Shown here: one piece after another, positions 36,501 through 51,500 of the stretch
Numbering within the stretch: position 1 is the stretch's first letter
Layout: every line of letters starts with the position of its first letter
DNA from: Bedellia somnulentella
Taxonomy: Eukaryota > Arthropoda > Insecta > Lepidoptera > Bedelliidae
DNA length: 64,000 nt
Direction: 5' to 3'
NCBI GenBank assembly: GCA_963576735.1
Contig: OY755173.1
Location: 17,516,873-17,580,872, forward strand
Notes under the pieces: model-generated
What the model saw: the letters and a program-made list of their open reading frames with translations, nothing else
The model's database searches: none
What the model was told of the DNA's origin: nothing
Program-made: the position numbers and the translations under genes

Positions 36501-39500
36501 ATAATACCAATACTGTACTCATAATGTAAAATAGCAAATAAGAAATACTCCAGCCTCTTTTGAAAGTTGAGTGCAGGAAAGATAGTTAAATAAAGGAAAC
36601 TAGTGCTATTCTAAATTGTACAACAATTGTACTTTAGAAAAGAATGAAAGAAAGATATAGATAAGCTTAAATGTCAATGTAAATTAACACAATAAAAAAC
36701 AACTTTGCAAAACATTATAAATAACTACTAACCCTAATTGAAACCGCGATAGCTCAGTGGCTAGAACAAAGAGGGTTCAAATCCCGGAATTGATTGCCAA
36801 TAATTTTGATGACATACCTCTTAGCCATCGCAGAAGAAAGTGATCATCATGGTCTTGCTTCAAAACGTCGTGGACACTGCGTCGGAACTGAAAATAGAAT
36901 AATTATTAGTAAGTGTATCAGAAAACCTTTTCTCCACTCAATTTAACGACGCGACTGAAAAATTATCAGTCTGAAATTCTGGCTACCCCTCTTTTGGGGT
37001 TTATAGCCGTGAGAATATGTGTGTATGTAGTTTATCAGACTGCCATACAGTAGGCTTTTAATAGCAGCATATTCTCGGAAGCGACGAAGGTTACGGTTTA
37101 TTAAAGTCATTGTTGTTAACCCATTACAAAGCAAAATTCTTTATTTAATATATTTTTTCGAACAAAACTTTTGATTATAGTGAAAAATCGTTGATTTCGA
37201 AGTTCTGGTTACCCTTGACCCTTGCATATTCCTAACATTGAACTGCAATATAGTATTGTATTCCTAACATTTAAGTAATCGTATTAAATACTGAAATATT
37301 ACTTAAAAACCCATGCACGGGAGGCAATGTCCCAATTATACGCTGAAATCAAACCATTTCTCTGCTGAATAACCGTGCTTATCTGTGACGCAAGAAATAA
37401 ACATATTTTATTGTCTTTGATCTTTGTTCGTAAGGGCCGGTCCGCAGAGCGATTTTTTCCGTGCGGAAAATGTTTGCGTGGTTTATTGTCCGCCATCAGA
37501 ATAATTACATCTCGTTCAATCTGTAGCAAAGCACAAACTATTTAGGATTATTTTTCGCGCGAATTTTATACCGCCCCAGTGCGGCTACTCCTATTGTATT
37601 AAATATGTTGTAGAATTGCGAGAAAAATAACGCGTAGTGTATTTTCGCCGTGAGGACAAGGCTTTGAGTAGTGAAGTATATGGAGATAACATAATGTACA
37701 TAAAATCCTGCCTATTTTTGAAACCAAAATGGCCGACTAGTGTTGGCCAGTGATCGATACTTTTTATCGATAATATTATAGCTGAAGAATTTGGTCGTAC
37801 TAACCCTAGGATCTCAAAAAAATAATAGATATTTAGATTTATGCATTGGGTGGTCCTTTAACATAAAAATGGTGACTACGATTCCTGCTTCGAAAAAAAC
37901 TTACAGTATTTGCTGAAACATAGTAGCTATGGCTAGTACACGTATTTTTTATAATGTCTTTCTCATGTTAAATCTGATACAGCCTAAATCATGCAATCCG
38001 TACATGTGACGTTGAGGGCGCAAAGCCAGTAACTAACTAATTAAAAAAAACGGGCGCTTGCTTTGTAAATAGTGGGTTTACTGTTTTTTATTCTATTAAC
38101 CTTCATTTATTGCGCCAATTGTTGGCTTGTCAAAAACCAGAATGAACAGCAGTGGTAACAGAAATGGCCATTTCAAGAAATAAAATATTTGTATTTTTCA
38201 TTATCAATTATTATTATAGAAATATTAATAATGTAGTCTTAATAATTAAAAATTAACACTTTATTCTCACTTCTGGACATATAAAAATACTTAAAAAATG
38301 TTTAAAAGCAAACCTAAAACTACTTATGTAACAGGTAACAAAAATAATTTAAAAAAAAATTTAACTTTATTAAATAAACCTCACTGTCTAAAATCATGTT
38401 CCATTTAACAAAAATATCTAGCATATATATATATATTAATATTTTCCTTTCCGATTGCTTCTAGCCATTTTCGCCTTTTGGATTCATTTTTGGGGAGTCT
38501 GAAACAAGTAGGTTTTTTTCATATAATATCGATATAATACATCGACAATAATAAAAAAACATCCCTATCTTGAACATAACCTTAAACTTAAATTCAATAA
38601 ATCTATATCTAAAAGTATTGAAAACTCTGTAAATACACTTTACTCTATAAAATTCAGGTATACCATTAAAGTAGGATTAGCTATAAATGCTTTATGAGTC
38701 TGCTATATGATGCTACAAAGAATAAAATCACAATAATAATAGTCGATTTATTAGTTTTCCCATTTCTTAACAGTGAATTGTTAAATTAGGTCGATTCCTG
38801 CTTAAGTATGCTCCACAGGTCAGAATAGAACACTTCACCATTTTTAACAGAATTTCAGCACTATACCACTGTTTATTTCACAATTAATTGTAATTTTTCT
38901 ACAAAATTTCAATGTTTACAAACAAATCAAACCATAGACAACAAAAAACTTTGAAACTAAAATGGCGGATTCATCCACGAATTCTATATATAGTTATGTA
39001 TAAGATTCTAGTGGCCAGCATCATTAAAATGGTGTTGGTCTTAATGACACCCACAAAAATACTATCATCAGACAGAGACAACAATAGCTAATCATTTCGT
39101 CAAACACAATTTTGACAGAAAAGTTTATATAGAACATTATGTGATCTCCATATACTTCACTACTCAAAGGGACAAGGCCTAAGTCCGTAACTAAGCAACG
39201 AACGAAGTTTGTTTAATCAATTGCCTATTTTTGTTATGACGTTAACTAGAATTTTAATACTGTTTTCTGAACCTCAATTTATATTTCGTGTAACTTTATA
39301 GCGCTTTAATAATAATAATGGCAGAAGGAGATAATGTTTCAACATTCAGCGCAGATGGGGGACAGGATGTGGTGGGACTTCCACGAATTGTAATGGTAAC
39401 AGAGGGTGACGACAATTCACCATCTTCAGCTTCCTCAGCCTCAGGATCTGAAGACAATTGGGCAGATCTGATAAAGTCCTCAGAAATACCACCAGAATAT

Positions 39501-42500
39501 TGGCACATACAAAAACTGGTAAAATATATGAAAGCAGGTAACCAAACGGCGACTTTAGTTGCGTTGTCTTGCTTGAAGGATCACAATCTCACAATTGAAG
39601 TAAATCAACGAGCAATCCAAGATATTGGTGGTTTAGAATTACTTGTGAATTTGCTGGAAACAAAGGATATCTGCGTGATTCTTGGAGCTCTTGCTGTGTT
39701 GAAAGATATAACACCCAATATAACGATAAGGAAAAAAGTGACAGATTTGGGAGCGATCCCTTTACTGGTTGGATTAATATCAGACCCTGCCAGGGATGTT
39801 CAAATACTAGCAGCTGAAACTTTAGCTAATTTAGGAAAGATCAGAAAGAGTCGGAAATTGTGTCGAAAATTTTTCGGTATTCCGAAACTTATTGATCTCT
39901 TGGATATAAAAGAAAGGTTAAGAGATTTAAAAACTGATATCAAAAAATTTGAATGTTTTTGACATGAAAACCTCATGTGGGGTGTCGCGGGTTCGAACCC
40001 CGCCGGTGTCGAAATTTTTTTCCTTTATTTTTTAGGTTTATTAAATTAGTTCTTTTAACAAAACTGAATAAAAATTCATCACTTTGTTTTAAGGTTACTG
40101 GTGACGCCAAGAGAAGAACTGAATAGTGACGAACAAGAAATGTTAAATATTACACGTGCTGGAGCCAAAGCTTTGTGGTCTATGTCATCATCACAGAGGA
40201 ACAGGGAAGCTATGCGGAAATTTGGCATGATAGCTTTAATAGCAAGAGTTATTAAAACAATTCACTTGGATATAGCAATTCCAGCCATAGGAACTCTTCA
40301 AATGTGCTGTAATGAACCATCGTTTCAATTGTCTGTACAAACGGAGAAAATGGTTCATGATATCATCAAACACCTAGCCAATCCTGATAAAGACTTGAAG
40401 GTATTTGTATATTGCAACTGTTGATACAAAATAGCTTTTCCAATACTAACTGCTATCCATGAAGGACACCAAAGTGGGCGGTCACTTATACGCATTCATG
40501 GCTCTTCTTCACAGCCCATATGAGTCTCCACCGATATTGGGTAGGATCGAGAAATCTTATTTTGTGGACTATGGCCCAACACGCTGGCTAATAGCGGTTT
40601 GGCAGACTAATGATTACTACTTTTGTTTTATTTTTAATGATTAATATATCTTTAAGTTAATAGTTATATAAGTTAATAAAAGTTGGTGGTAGATAAACAG
40701 TTGGTGAAATAGTTTACGTACTTAATGGGTTTTCCTTGCAATCACACAAAACTCTATCAAAGCGCGTAAATACAGAGGTTTGGAACAGATTCTGGCGCTG
40801 TACTAGTAAAAGTGACTTCAAAGCTCTTTGGATAAATAGTTTACATATTGGGTTAATAAAAAATTTAGTTTATTTTTAATATACTTACAGTTAATAAATT
40901 AGATCGTTAACAATTATTTTGATGGCAATCTAAGAAAGCCCTTTTTAATCTCTTATGTTAACGTACTGTTGCAAAAAACTTTCGATAGCTCTAAATTTAT
41001 ATAACTTCTATAATTCAATGACGGTCGTTAGAGAAGCCTTACTTCGTTAAACAATTTATGAATATGTCACAGATATACTGCGGCCTGGTTATCTTCAAAT
41101 GCGCAACAGACCCAATAATTCGGGACATGGTCTGCACTGCTGGAGGCTTAGAATCACTAGTGGAAGTTGTCACTGATACATCAAACCGTCCAAACAAACC
41201 TTTAATGGGTGCAGTGACGGGGGCAATATGGAAATGTGCAAAGTCTGATGCTAATGTGAAGAGGTTAGAAGAAATGGAAGCTATTCCAGCACTCGTTAAA
41301 CTCTTGGATGATGAGCATGATGTTGTGTTGACTCACGTGGCTGGTGCTTTAGCTGAATGTGCTCGGTATGCTCCCAGTCGAGATAGAATCAGAAATTCAG
41401 GAGGAATACCCATGTTAAGTATGTTATTGGATTTATTTATTTTTTTATTTAAGAAATCAACGGCTTATAGCTAATACAATGGTAAACGGACAACGGGTGT
41501 TTTGTGTGACAACGTTTTACCACAATAATTTCCAATCATGCTATATGTGATATTTTCCGCGAATCTGAATTTATCTGACTTTTGACAATATACGTTGTAA
41601 AGTTAAGAACAAAAATCAAGCTTATTAGAGCAAAGCCTCACCTGCACTGATAGATGCGGTTTTTTAAGGTAAACTCGCGCTTATATGAAAGTTTACATAA
41701 AATAAAAATGAATTTTCTACAATCTTTACATAACATAACATAAACATAAACGTTCACGCCGTTTTATCCCCGAAGGGGTTGGCAGAGGTACCAATACTCC
41801 TGAACTCACATGGCAAGCGCCATCTAGTTTCCAGAGAAGGTACCCACGTTTTGCTTAGACAGTGTACTCACGTGATAGGGGGCAGGCCTATCGCCGTTTT
41901 GTACGAATACACTGTCACATGACTAAGTACAACTCAGCCATGTGGGTTTCCTCACGATGTTTTCCCTCACCGTTAGCAACCATGATAAATTAACCACACA
42001 TATGACTTTAGAAAAGACAAATTGGTGTAGGCCCGTCCCAGGATTGGAACTCACGCCCTTCTGTTTTTCGGGCGGGTGTTCTTACCCACTGGACTATCAT
42101 GTCGCCAATCACAATCTTTAGTACTGTTAATTTTAAACCAATTATAAAAATAATTGCCGCTGTGACGTCACATCAATATTTAGTTGTAATTGCGGCGAAA
42201 ATATTTTGGCGTTTTAAAAATACAGCGCATTTATCTCAAAATGAAGGTTTACGTGTAAGTGATTTAATGTAAATCTACTGAATAGCCTGACACATTAATT
42301 TTACGGTAAACGATATCAATTATAAAAGTGAAATGTTGAATGTCCAAATGAAATAGCAATGAGCTTTATAAGTAATCAGCCCTGATCTGAGCGGGACCTT
42401 ATACAATATTGAAAGTATGCATGTTGTTTATTTTATTTTAAACCAAGTTTTTTGTTGTTTTTTTAAGTAAGCCGGTTTGTTATTGAAGGTGCGAAAAGTT

Positions 42501-45500
42501 TTTATTAACGCATCGTGTTTCCAAATACCTCTTGCTCCATTACAAAAAATACTTATAAGACTAAACTGACAGGTTAGGTTAGTCATGCTTTTTTCTGCTA
42601 CTTCGTCTGACACTGTGCTAGTAAATCAATCAGCACCCATGCTTAGCTAGACTTCCTATTACATTCTTATGCATGTTTTAACATTTTAAATGTGTTAATA
42701 TAATTGCATGTATGAAAAGCCTAATTAATCACGAATCACGACAATATTTTCATGATTATGTAACTATGTACGTTCAATCTTGCTCTTTGGTTAAAAGGAA
42801 TGTATATGGACTAATAATATCTGTAATATCTTAAAAGCGTTAGTCAATAAGAGATCAAACTCAAAATTTCACTCCGTATATCCCCGAAGGGGTTGGCAGA
42901 GGTACTGATACTTATGAACATCACGTGACACTGTCACCTGCTGTTTAGAGTACCCACGTTTTGGTGGGACAGTGTACTAAGTGATAGGGGGCAGGCTTAT
43001 CGCCGCTTATGAATAAAAGCTTTAACTTAAATATAGAAGGCACGGGTTACAATTTTGAATCGAACATTTGATGTTTGAATTTTTTTTTATTTCACATATT
43101 GGCTCTAAATTATAGTAACTTGTATGTTTTCTCTATGTTTATTTCCAAACTTTCTGTTGTAGTCTACCATTTAAGCAACACCTATCAGCCGTTATTAGAA
43201 AACGTACCATTAGTGCTAATGGAGTGTGCTAAAGATCCGATTTGCATGAATCAAATAGACGAGCTAGACGGAGTGAGACTAATTTGGTCACTTTTGAAGA
43301 ACGATTCTAAGAAAGTACAAACGAACGCAGCTCTAGCACTAAGCCCTTGTATTGCGAATGCGACGGATTCTGGTGAAATGGTGCGATCATTTGTTGGTGC
43401 GTTGGAGCTGACTGTGGACCTCCTCGATTCTGATGATAATAAAGTTCTTGCAGCGGTTTGTGCCGCGATAGCAACCATTGCTAAGGACAACGAGAATCTA
43501 GCGGTTATTTCGGATCATGGTGTTGTAGCAAAGTTGTGTAATTTGGGTAAGTTTAGAGATATTACATTTAAATAGTATTAGTACGGGTACTCTAGGCGGA
43601 AATAGTTCTCATTGGGGTAGGGTTGGTAAGCTAAAGATCTCGGGCTTTACTATGATAGCAAATTACTACATTTCTTTCCACCTTGCTCGATACATTCAAA
43701 TCTGCGCTGCTTTTATTCGGCTATACCGGATTGATAAAAACTATTACTATACAATAGTCTCCGGTGAGAATGACTTTATCATTGATGAAAATCAAAGACC
43801 ACATACTTAACAGTTTTGTGCAACATGTATAGTGGTAAGGGTCAAGATCTGAGTATTGTGGTGGACTCGGTAGCATTTTGAACCTCAATTTGATCTTGCT
43901 TGTATAGCGCTAAACATTTCCATGAATTTGGGCGGTAAAATATAGGCATTAATTGATATGTTTCAAAGTAAATGGTTTGTATTCAAAGAGTTAAGTGAGA
44001 GTCAGACAGTGTTTATCAAACAAATTGCCAATTCATATTTACAGTTAACACAAAAGACGATCACCTCCGAGCAAATCTGGCAGTAGCTATCGCCTACTGT
44101 TGCGACTGGGCGCAAAATCGGCAAGAATTCGGAAAGAGAGGCGCGATAGTTCCTCTTGTGAACTATATGACGTCACGCGACATCGACGTTCATAGGTCCA
44201 CGGCACTGGCCCTGTATCACCTCTCGTTCTATTCTTTGAACTGCGTCACCATGCATGCTGTAAGTCTATTGTTATTCTATATTTAGTAGACAATAAAGTA
44301 TCGTGTCATCTGGTATTAAAATGCTAGTAACTAAGAATGATTAAGGAATATCAGCTAACTACGCGAAATACCGATATATGTATGTACTCCTAAGTTCTGT
44401 TTATATTGTAAAAGTTGGTAACAGACTTCCTTAATAGAAGATCGTGTAAGGGACCAATATTGTCCGACTCACATTAATTCATTACTCTAATCTTCATAAT
44501 AGACCAGTAATTGAAAAAACGTGAACATGAGACTAGATAATTGTGAGTGTGTCGATTATTCTTTCTATTTCTGCGAGCACGAGCAATTTAGTTACCTGTC
44601 ATTAGTTTGACATCAATAAATTGGGCTATTTATACAAATACAATAATTTATCAGCGCATGGTATCCTTAATGAAACCCTTATAATCACTTATTGTTGAAA
44701 AAGGATTCCCTTTCCAAATGGCGAAATTTTTAACCTAACCGAATATATTTATTTATTTTATTTGTTTGGAATACTTACAGCTAAATTATACAATCAGTTA
44801 TTATAATATATATTGGAAGATAAGATAACTTTTCGATGTAATTTCTATTAATTTCCTTATTCATTAAACTGCTTGGGATGATAATGTTTTTAGTTTAAAA
44901 AAATAATTGGTTATAATATACTTGAAATGTAAAAAAAATATTTATAAAACACAATTGGCACACAGAAGATTTTCACCGCATTCTTGTTTTAGGCTGGCGT
45001 AGTCAAATTCCTGTTGGAGACCATAGGCTCCCGAGACGCAGTACTCCAGGAGGCGTCAGCAGGCTGTCTCGGAAATATTCGAAAACTGGCTTTAGCCACA
45101 GAAAAGTTCAAATTGAAACAGTAAATCACACTCTAATATGTTGGATATCAGGTTTACTTTTATTGGATCATGCTTTAATATATTTAACTAATACTTTTGT
45201 ATACGTCTTTGATTTTTCGCAATGTCCGTTTTGATTTAAGAGCTTTGTAAGCAGGGATTTACCTCAATGCTAGGTTAACTGGACATAAAAATAATATTGA
45301 TTGATTGAAATTTGAGTGATTTCAAACTTATATTAGGTACATGGATGTTCTTTAGATAAGTTAGATTTTTAGTCTCATAGCAAATCATAATATAAAATTT
45401 TACGAACCTTTAGGTACGTCTTTAAAGATAGTACAATGAGTGGTTTTATCAACAGAAATGAATTCTTTCTAGTTTTAATGAAGCAGAAAAAATAAATGGT

Positions 45501-48500
45501 GTGATTGATAGCTTAGAATAGAAGACATATGCACGAAACGGTGAAATTTACATTAATTTAAAATATAAAAAAAAAACAAATAAAAAAGCGATATTTTTGG
45601 AAATAACTATTAGTAAACGTTTATATAATTACTAAAGCAAATGCAAAGCAATTAACTCTATTAATGCAGTTATTAAATATTGAAACCCATTTAAGATATC
45701 TGCCTATTAATAGAAATCAACATAATTATAGCGTATTTGTACCACTGCTGATCTAAATTAATTTCCTTCAACTGCTTAATTTTATTTTTTATGGTATAAA
45801 GAGTGAGGCTGCCAAGGCAGTTAGTTCAGATCATAGAATTCGGAGTAGAATATATAGTGGAGCTAATTTAATATAGATTAAATTACGTTTCGTAATATTA
45901 TATATAGTGTGAAGTCACTTTGTAGTCACCGTAATTCGGTATGCAAAGTTTTACAAAAGTGATGCTGATTACAAAAACATTTCGAGATATTATGTTTTTA
46001 AAACATATTTTCTTGAAATTAAATCAAACGAAGCTAAGATGACCGTTATTTTAACAAAATACTGTAACAGTATTTGACCTTCAGCGTTGCTTCAAAGACA
46101 ATCGTTTTTGCAGTTCATTAATAAAATATCAAAAATCATAGGTTTGTTTAGTATAATATCCAAATAATTTCATTTGAGATCACAAATTCGTGAAATGTTT
46201 TGCAATCAGCAACATTTTTACTAAACATTTCGCTTTATTTGCATGTCGTTACGTGATTTTTTCGATCGATGACGTCATTAAGTACAAAAGTTAAACAATC
46301 TTTAAAAAATCACAACTTTGCAATTAATCATTTTAAATTAAAAATATTCAAATTAGTCTTTTATTTTCGTGTTTGCTATCGAATAAAAATATTTAATCAA
46401 TACCAAAAAAACTTTGCATACCGAATTTGTCAACGTTTCTATTAGAGCAGGAATGACAGACACACTGTGCACAGTGATTAAAAAATAACTAAAAATAACT
46501 AATTATGAAAGTAACGTGGATGAATTTATGTTTTATTAGTAATTTAGTTTTGGATATATTTATAGAAAGTTTCGAAATTCTATAGGCAAACTGGTTAGAG
46601 TGGATATATGGCATTGACCCTCACTCATCGACCTTGAATAATATGCAACAGAAGCCATTAAAATGTTATTGCTTTGTTAAAAACAATTTGCGCAATAAAT
46701 GCTCATTTTAATTAACAATAATGTGCGATATTATGCGTTATTATTTGCGCGAGTGGGCGACCCATTATCAAATTGACCCTTGATAATTAGGGATAATAAT
46801 ATTTATTGATATTTTATTTACATATTTTGTAATCAGCGACATAGAAAGAAAAAAGTAAGTTACAAAAATATATAATGATTTAGAGAATTCAAGTATTATT
46901 TTTAGTTGCTTCATATTTTAATATACTAACATTAAATAAGTTATCCTTATAAAACGAGTTATACAACTTCTCTCTAACGACTTAAAAAAAACTAGCGTAT
47001 GTCTTGAGCCTAGAGCTTTTTAAATTTCCGGTTTTGATCCATTTCATATAGTTATTTTTGGAACTAGCCGGTTATTTTTTTAGGAAATTGGCTACAATCC
47101 AGCAAATAATATTAAATTTTAAGGCACTAATATCTCCGGATACCCAAACATAAAAATAAATTAAATTACTATTAATGTACTCGTATATACTTATTATAAA
47201 CTGCTTACGGTGTGCTTATACGAGCACCAAAATGTTAATTTCTCTCCTTAGCACAAAAATAGAGTATTGTTTTTATTTTTAAAATGTTATGTTGAGTTTA
47301 TGTACAGTTTAGTTCGGATAGGATATTTAAAAAATATATCTATGTAAAAACCTTTGTATAAACTTAAATAAATAAAACTTTTTAAAAATATTTTAGTTAT
47401 TATATATTATTTTACCCGCAACTCGCACCTGACCATTAACTAGTTGCGACGTAACCGGCGAGAAAGGCGCCTGATTGCGGAAGAGTTGTAGAAAGTGGAC
47501 ATGCGCGCGCACTATTTTAACAACTGCGATCGATAGGGTCAATATTCTTATATCACTTCAATTACACTGATTTGTTCGACATCAATATACGTCATATTAC
47601 ATTATTAGTGTTTTACTTCGATCATATATACCAAAGATACACCAACAAAGCAAGAAAAACAGCCCGGCCAAACAGCGCTTTTTTATATGGTAAGCACTGT
47701 TTCACTGACAGTCACGTGCTAGATTTTGCAATAAATAATAGGTCTTAAGAAATTGCGGTAAGGCCGATAATTGTAGAAAAATAAATATTTAATTGTCAAA
47801 CAGTCTTGTCATTCTTGTGGTCCACTTTTGTACGTTGAATTTGTATGAAGTGCGGCATCTTTGGTATATATGATCGAAGGTGTTTTAATAATAACTAGTA
47901 TTATGTTGCATCAGCCAAAGGATTAGTTTATTATATTGGGACTCAAATTATCTAGTGTAACCGCCAAGTTTTATAGAATCCTACCTCATCAAAAATCAGT
48001 AAGACCATTTTTTTATTATTCATAAATCGTTGAACATTACTAGTAAAATTAATGAGAAACCTTTCCAGTAAACAACACTATAATGTAGAAAATAGGCAGA
48101 AAAAGTTTGCAAGGAAAAGATGCTGAGATAAGAGATTGTAACGAAGTTATCATCAGAATACTAAAATGAACAGTGAACAGCAATTTACAGCAAACATATA
48201 TATAAACGCAAGTCTTTTAATCCCAAAAAGGTTTAGAATTTGAAATTCTTTCGCCCCTTTTGGAAGTTGAGTGGAGAACAGATGTTGAAATTGATGGCTG
48301 TCGAAGAGTCACCAGCCACATCGCCCAACAATCACTTATAGAATAGAATAGAATAACTCTTTATTGTACATCAAACACAAATTTACAAAAGAAATTATCA
48401 TACAGTTTACAGTGAGGTACAATCGGCGGTCTTATCGCTAAAAGCGATCTCTTCCAGACAACCTTTGGAACACTTATATATTAAATAAACATAAGTAAAA

Positions 48501-51500
48501 TGACATTACGTCAACAGCTCCATACGCTCTTCATATATTCACAGTCACAACAGTGCCAAGTGGCATTGTCGGCATGTTGAATAAAATGACACTTGTTACT
48601 CAATACTGAGCGGTGAAGTAACACGCCATCAGAATATGAATAGAAATACGGCTATTGCCTATGACTTTGCATTCAACCGCAATTCACTGTTTTTATACCT
48701 TCACTAAGCTTCTGGTAATCATCATTATATTTGTTACAATATTTTTTAAGACTCGTACGCAAGAGACTAACGCCTGATTTCTGAATTGAGTATTCTAGCT
48801 GAGGACGAGTATCGTTTTGTCTCATTCAGTTGTTAAGATTTCAATGCGACAGAACGATATTTAAGTTGTTCTCAGCTGGAATACTCAATTCAGAAATAGG
48901 GCGTAAGACTAAGGTCACTTGCTTTACTTTTTAAAATTCACGAGGGCACTTAAATGAGAGTCAATATGAAAGTATGTTAACAGCTTTTTATCAAATATTG
49001 AAGGTAAAATAAATATGGACTTGGACAGGATTCTGTTCAGTAATGAGGTAAGCAATGAAAATATAGATTAAGCATTCTTGCTTCATGCGTAAATCCCTGA
49101 AAAGAAACCGGCTTCTCAGTTGAGTTTATGCTTCTGTTTCTGTGTTCGTTATCTTTCCGCGACTATTTGTACCTACTAACCGTGTATTAGTGGTTGATGG
49201 GCGATTAGGCGCGAAATCCGTCAAAAATAATCCTTTATTTTACCATTTCCAAATGCAGGTGAGAAATTTCATATGACGAAGCTCTGACCACTCGTTAAGA
49301 TTTATAGCCGTTAGTACAGTTAGATAGGTAATGTGAATAAAAACCACTGTCACTCATAGTAATTTAAAACAGTGACAGTACGTAATCGATGGTATAATAT
49401 AGCAAATTATTATTGCTATATTGCATTTTCTAAGTACCTCGATTACGGGGAAATTACGTCAATCACGTTTGTTAATACATTTTATAGAAAATATAATTAA
49501 ACATTTATCCTCATTATTTATAATGAGCATAATATTAGAAGAAGTGACTCAGGGTTCAAATTTAAAATTAAATGTGTTTAGTAAGCATTCAAACAATTAA
49601 TATACAATAAAAAAAGTTTTATATTTAAAAACATAATTCTCTTATACGCGGGTAGGCACTTTTTTGTGATGAACTTCTCTGGAACGACTCGACGGATTTC
49701 AACCAAATTTGGCACATTGCAGTGGCTGCAATGATCTAGTAGACATTGTTAAGTGTCGTAGGGGGTCGCATGTCGTGATGAACCTACTATTGAGGACAAA
49801 TAACCGAGAAACCCTTACCTAACTCGCTTAATTTCAACCGCAATGTGCTTTTAAGTCCTTGCATTAAAAAGGTTTTTATTGCATTTGCTAAATTTAAGTA
49901 AGCTCTGCTGAACATTGTGACGATAGCGAAGCCGTCGAACTATTTTGATCAAGTTTTAGTTAAAGTTTTGGACGGATCCTTATTATAACTACTTCGGCGC
50001 ACGCACTATGACCTCTTCGTTCTTTATTTTTCGAATTTAATTTATCAAAACACTATAACTATATTACCACTCCATACAAACTTTATAAACCCTTTACGGA
50101 CTGAATTTTCTTTTGACTGAACTCGAATGGGTAATTATTCAACGAGTCACGTGACTCACGTGTATAATAAGTAGCTACATTCTGCTTATAACATGATATC
50201 ACATACTATGTTCTACTATAATATAGACAGCGTCCTTGCCGTGCCGTCTAATGATCCATTGCTTTATCACCGCTCTCTGTTATTATGAAAGAATATCTAC
50301 ATCATCATTGCTAGTACTATTGCGTTTTAACTCTACATTGTTCCATTTGTATAACGCGGAACATATTACAATATAATTTATGTATTTACCTCAATTGAAA
50401 TTTTCAAAGATCAATATACAAATAATACAAATAGTTTATTCAAGAAAAGCGTACAAGTTAATTATAATATGGTTTATAAACAAAAACTGTGCTTAACTTT
50501 ACAGTGCAATTTTAAAGATAATTGCAGCCGAACTAGACGATAGTCTGTGTATCAGCATGCAATTCACGTAATATAGTTCTTATCAAAGTTTTGTAGTTCT
50601 TATATGATTATCAATGATTTTTGTTTAAATATAAAATGATAAAAGCATATCAGTTACTATTGGAGCGAGGTGCATTATACTTATACCCCCAAATATTAAT
50701 TTCGTTTGTCATTTAACCCGTAGACAGTTTGACCGATCTTCATCTAATTTTTGCACAATGATCACGCATTCTGAGGTGATGGTTCTAACTACTAGGATAA
50801 AAAAACATTGATGCATTATCAATAATCACCCTGTAATCTACCTTAATGTATGTGAATGTCAATGAGCGCGTGCATGACTCAGTGGTAGAAGTAGTATCAT
50901 GGTATACCATCTCATACAAAATGTTTTTAGTTACCTCTACGCTCAAAAGATGTAGTTGAGATATAGTCGACTTTTATTATATTATCTGTGGTAGTATGTA
51001 AACACTTAGCTCGTTCGTTCAATCAATGACAGCGAGTAGTCCGATGCCGACCTAGTTTAACATACTTATCTCCTATTGGGGTAGGCAGAGACTATTGATC
51101 GCAGCTTTTTACGATCCTGGCAAACCTCTTTGGCTTCGTTTACATCCATCGATCTTTTCATCCATGGTCTTTTATTCTTCATACTTCGGGCGCCTGCTTT
51201 TTTGAGCACACTCTCTATTTGATCTAGTTTAAATTATATTACGACGACGTGATAGTTCAATGGGTAGAACACCGCTGATCGTTCAGCCGATGAGAGTTCA
51301 AATCCCGGGTTGGGCCTAAACCAATTTGTCTTTTCTAAAGACATGGGTGTGGTTAATTTATCATGGTTGTTAACGGTGAGTGAAAACATCGTGAGGAAAC
51401 CCTCATGGCTGAGTTGTACTTAATCATGTGACAGTGTATTCGGACAAATCGTGAGTATACTTTCCAAGCAAAGCGTGGGTACTCTGAACACCAGGTCAAA

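Noticed and set aside
40459..40644. Open frame after gudu exon 2
   Set aside because: It lies in intron 2; the coding path leaves exon 2 at 40400 and resumes at 41073 with matching phase and homology.
42869..43010. Alternative exon upstream of gudu exon 4
   Set aside because: The sequence is the 3' part of SINE-B and the frame is not maintained.
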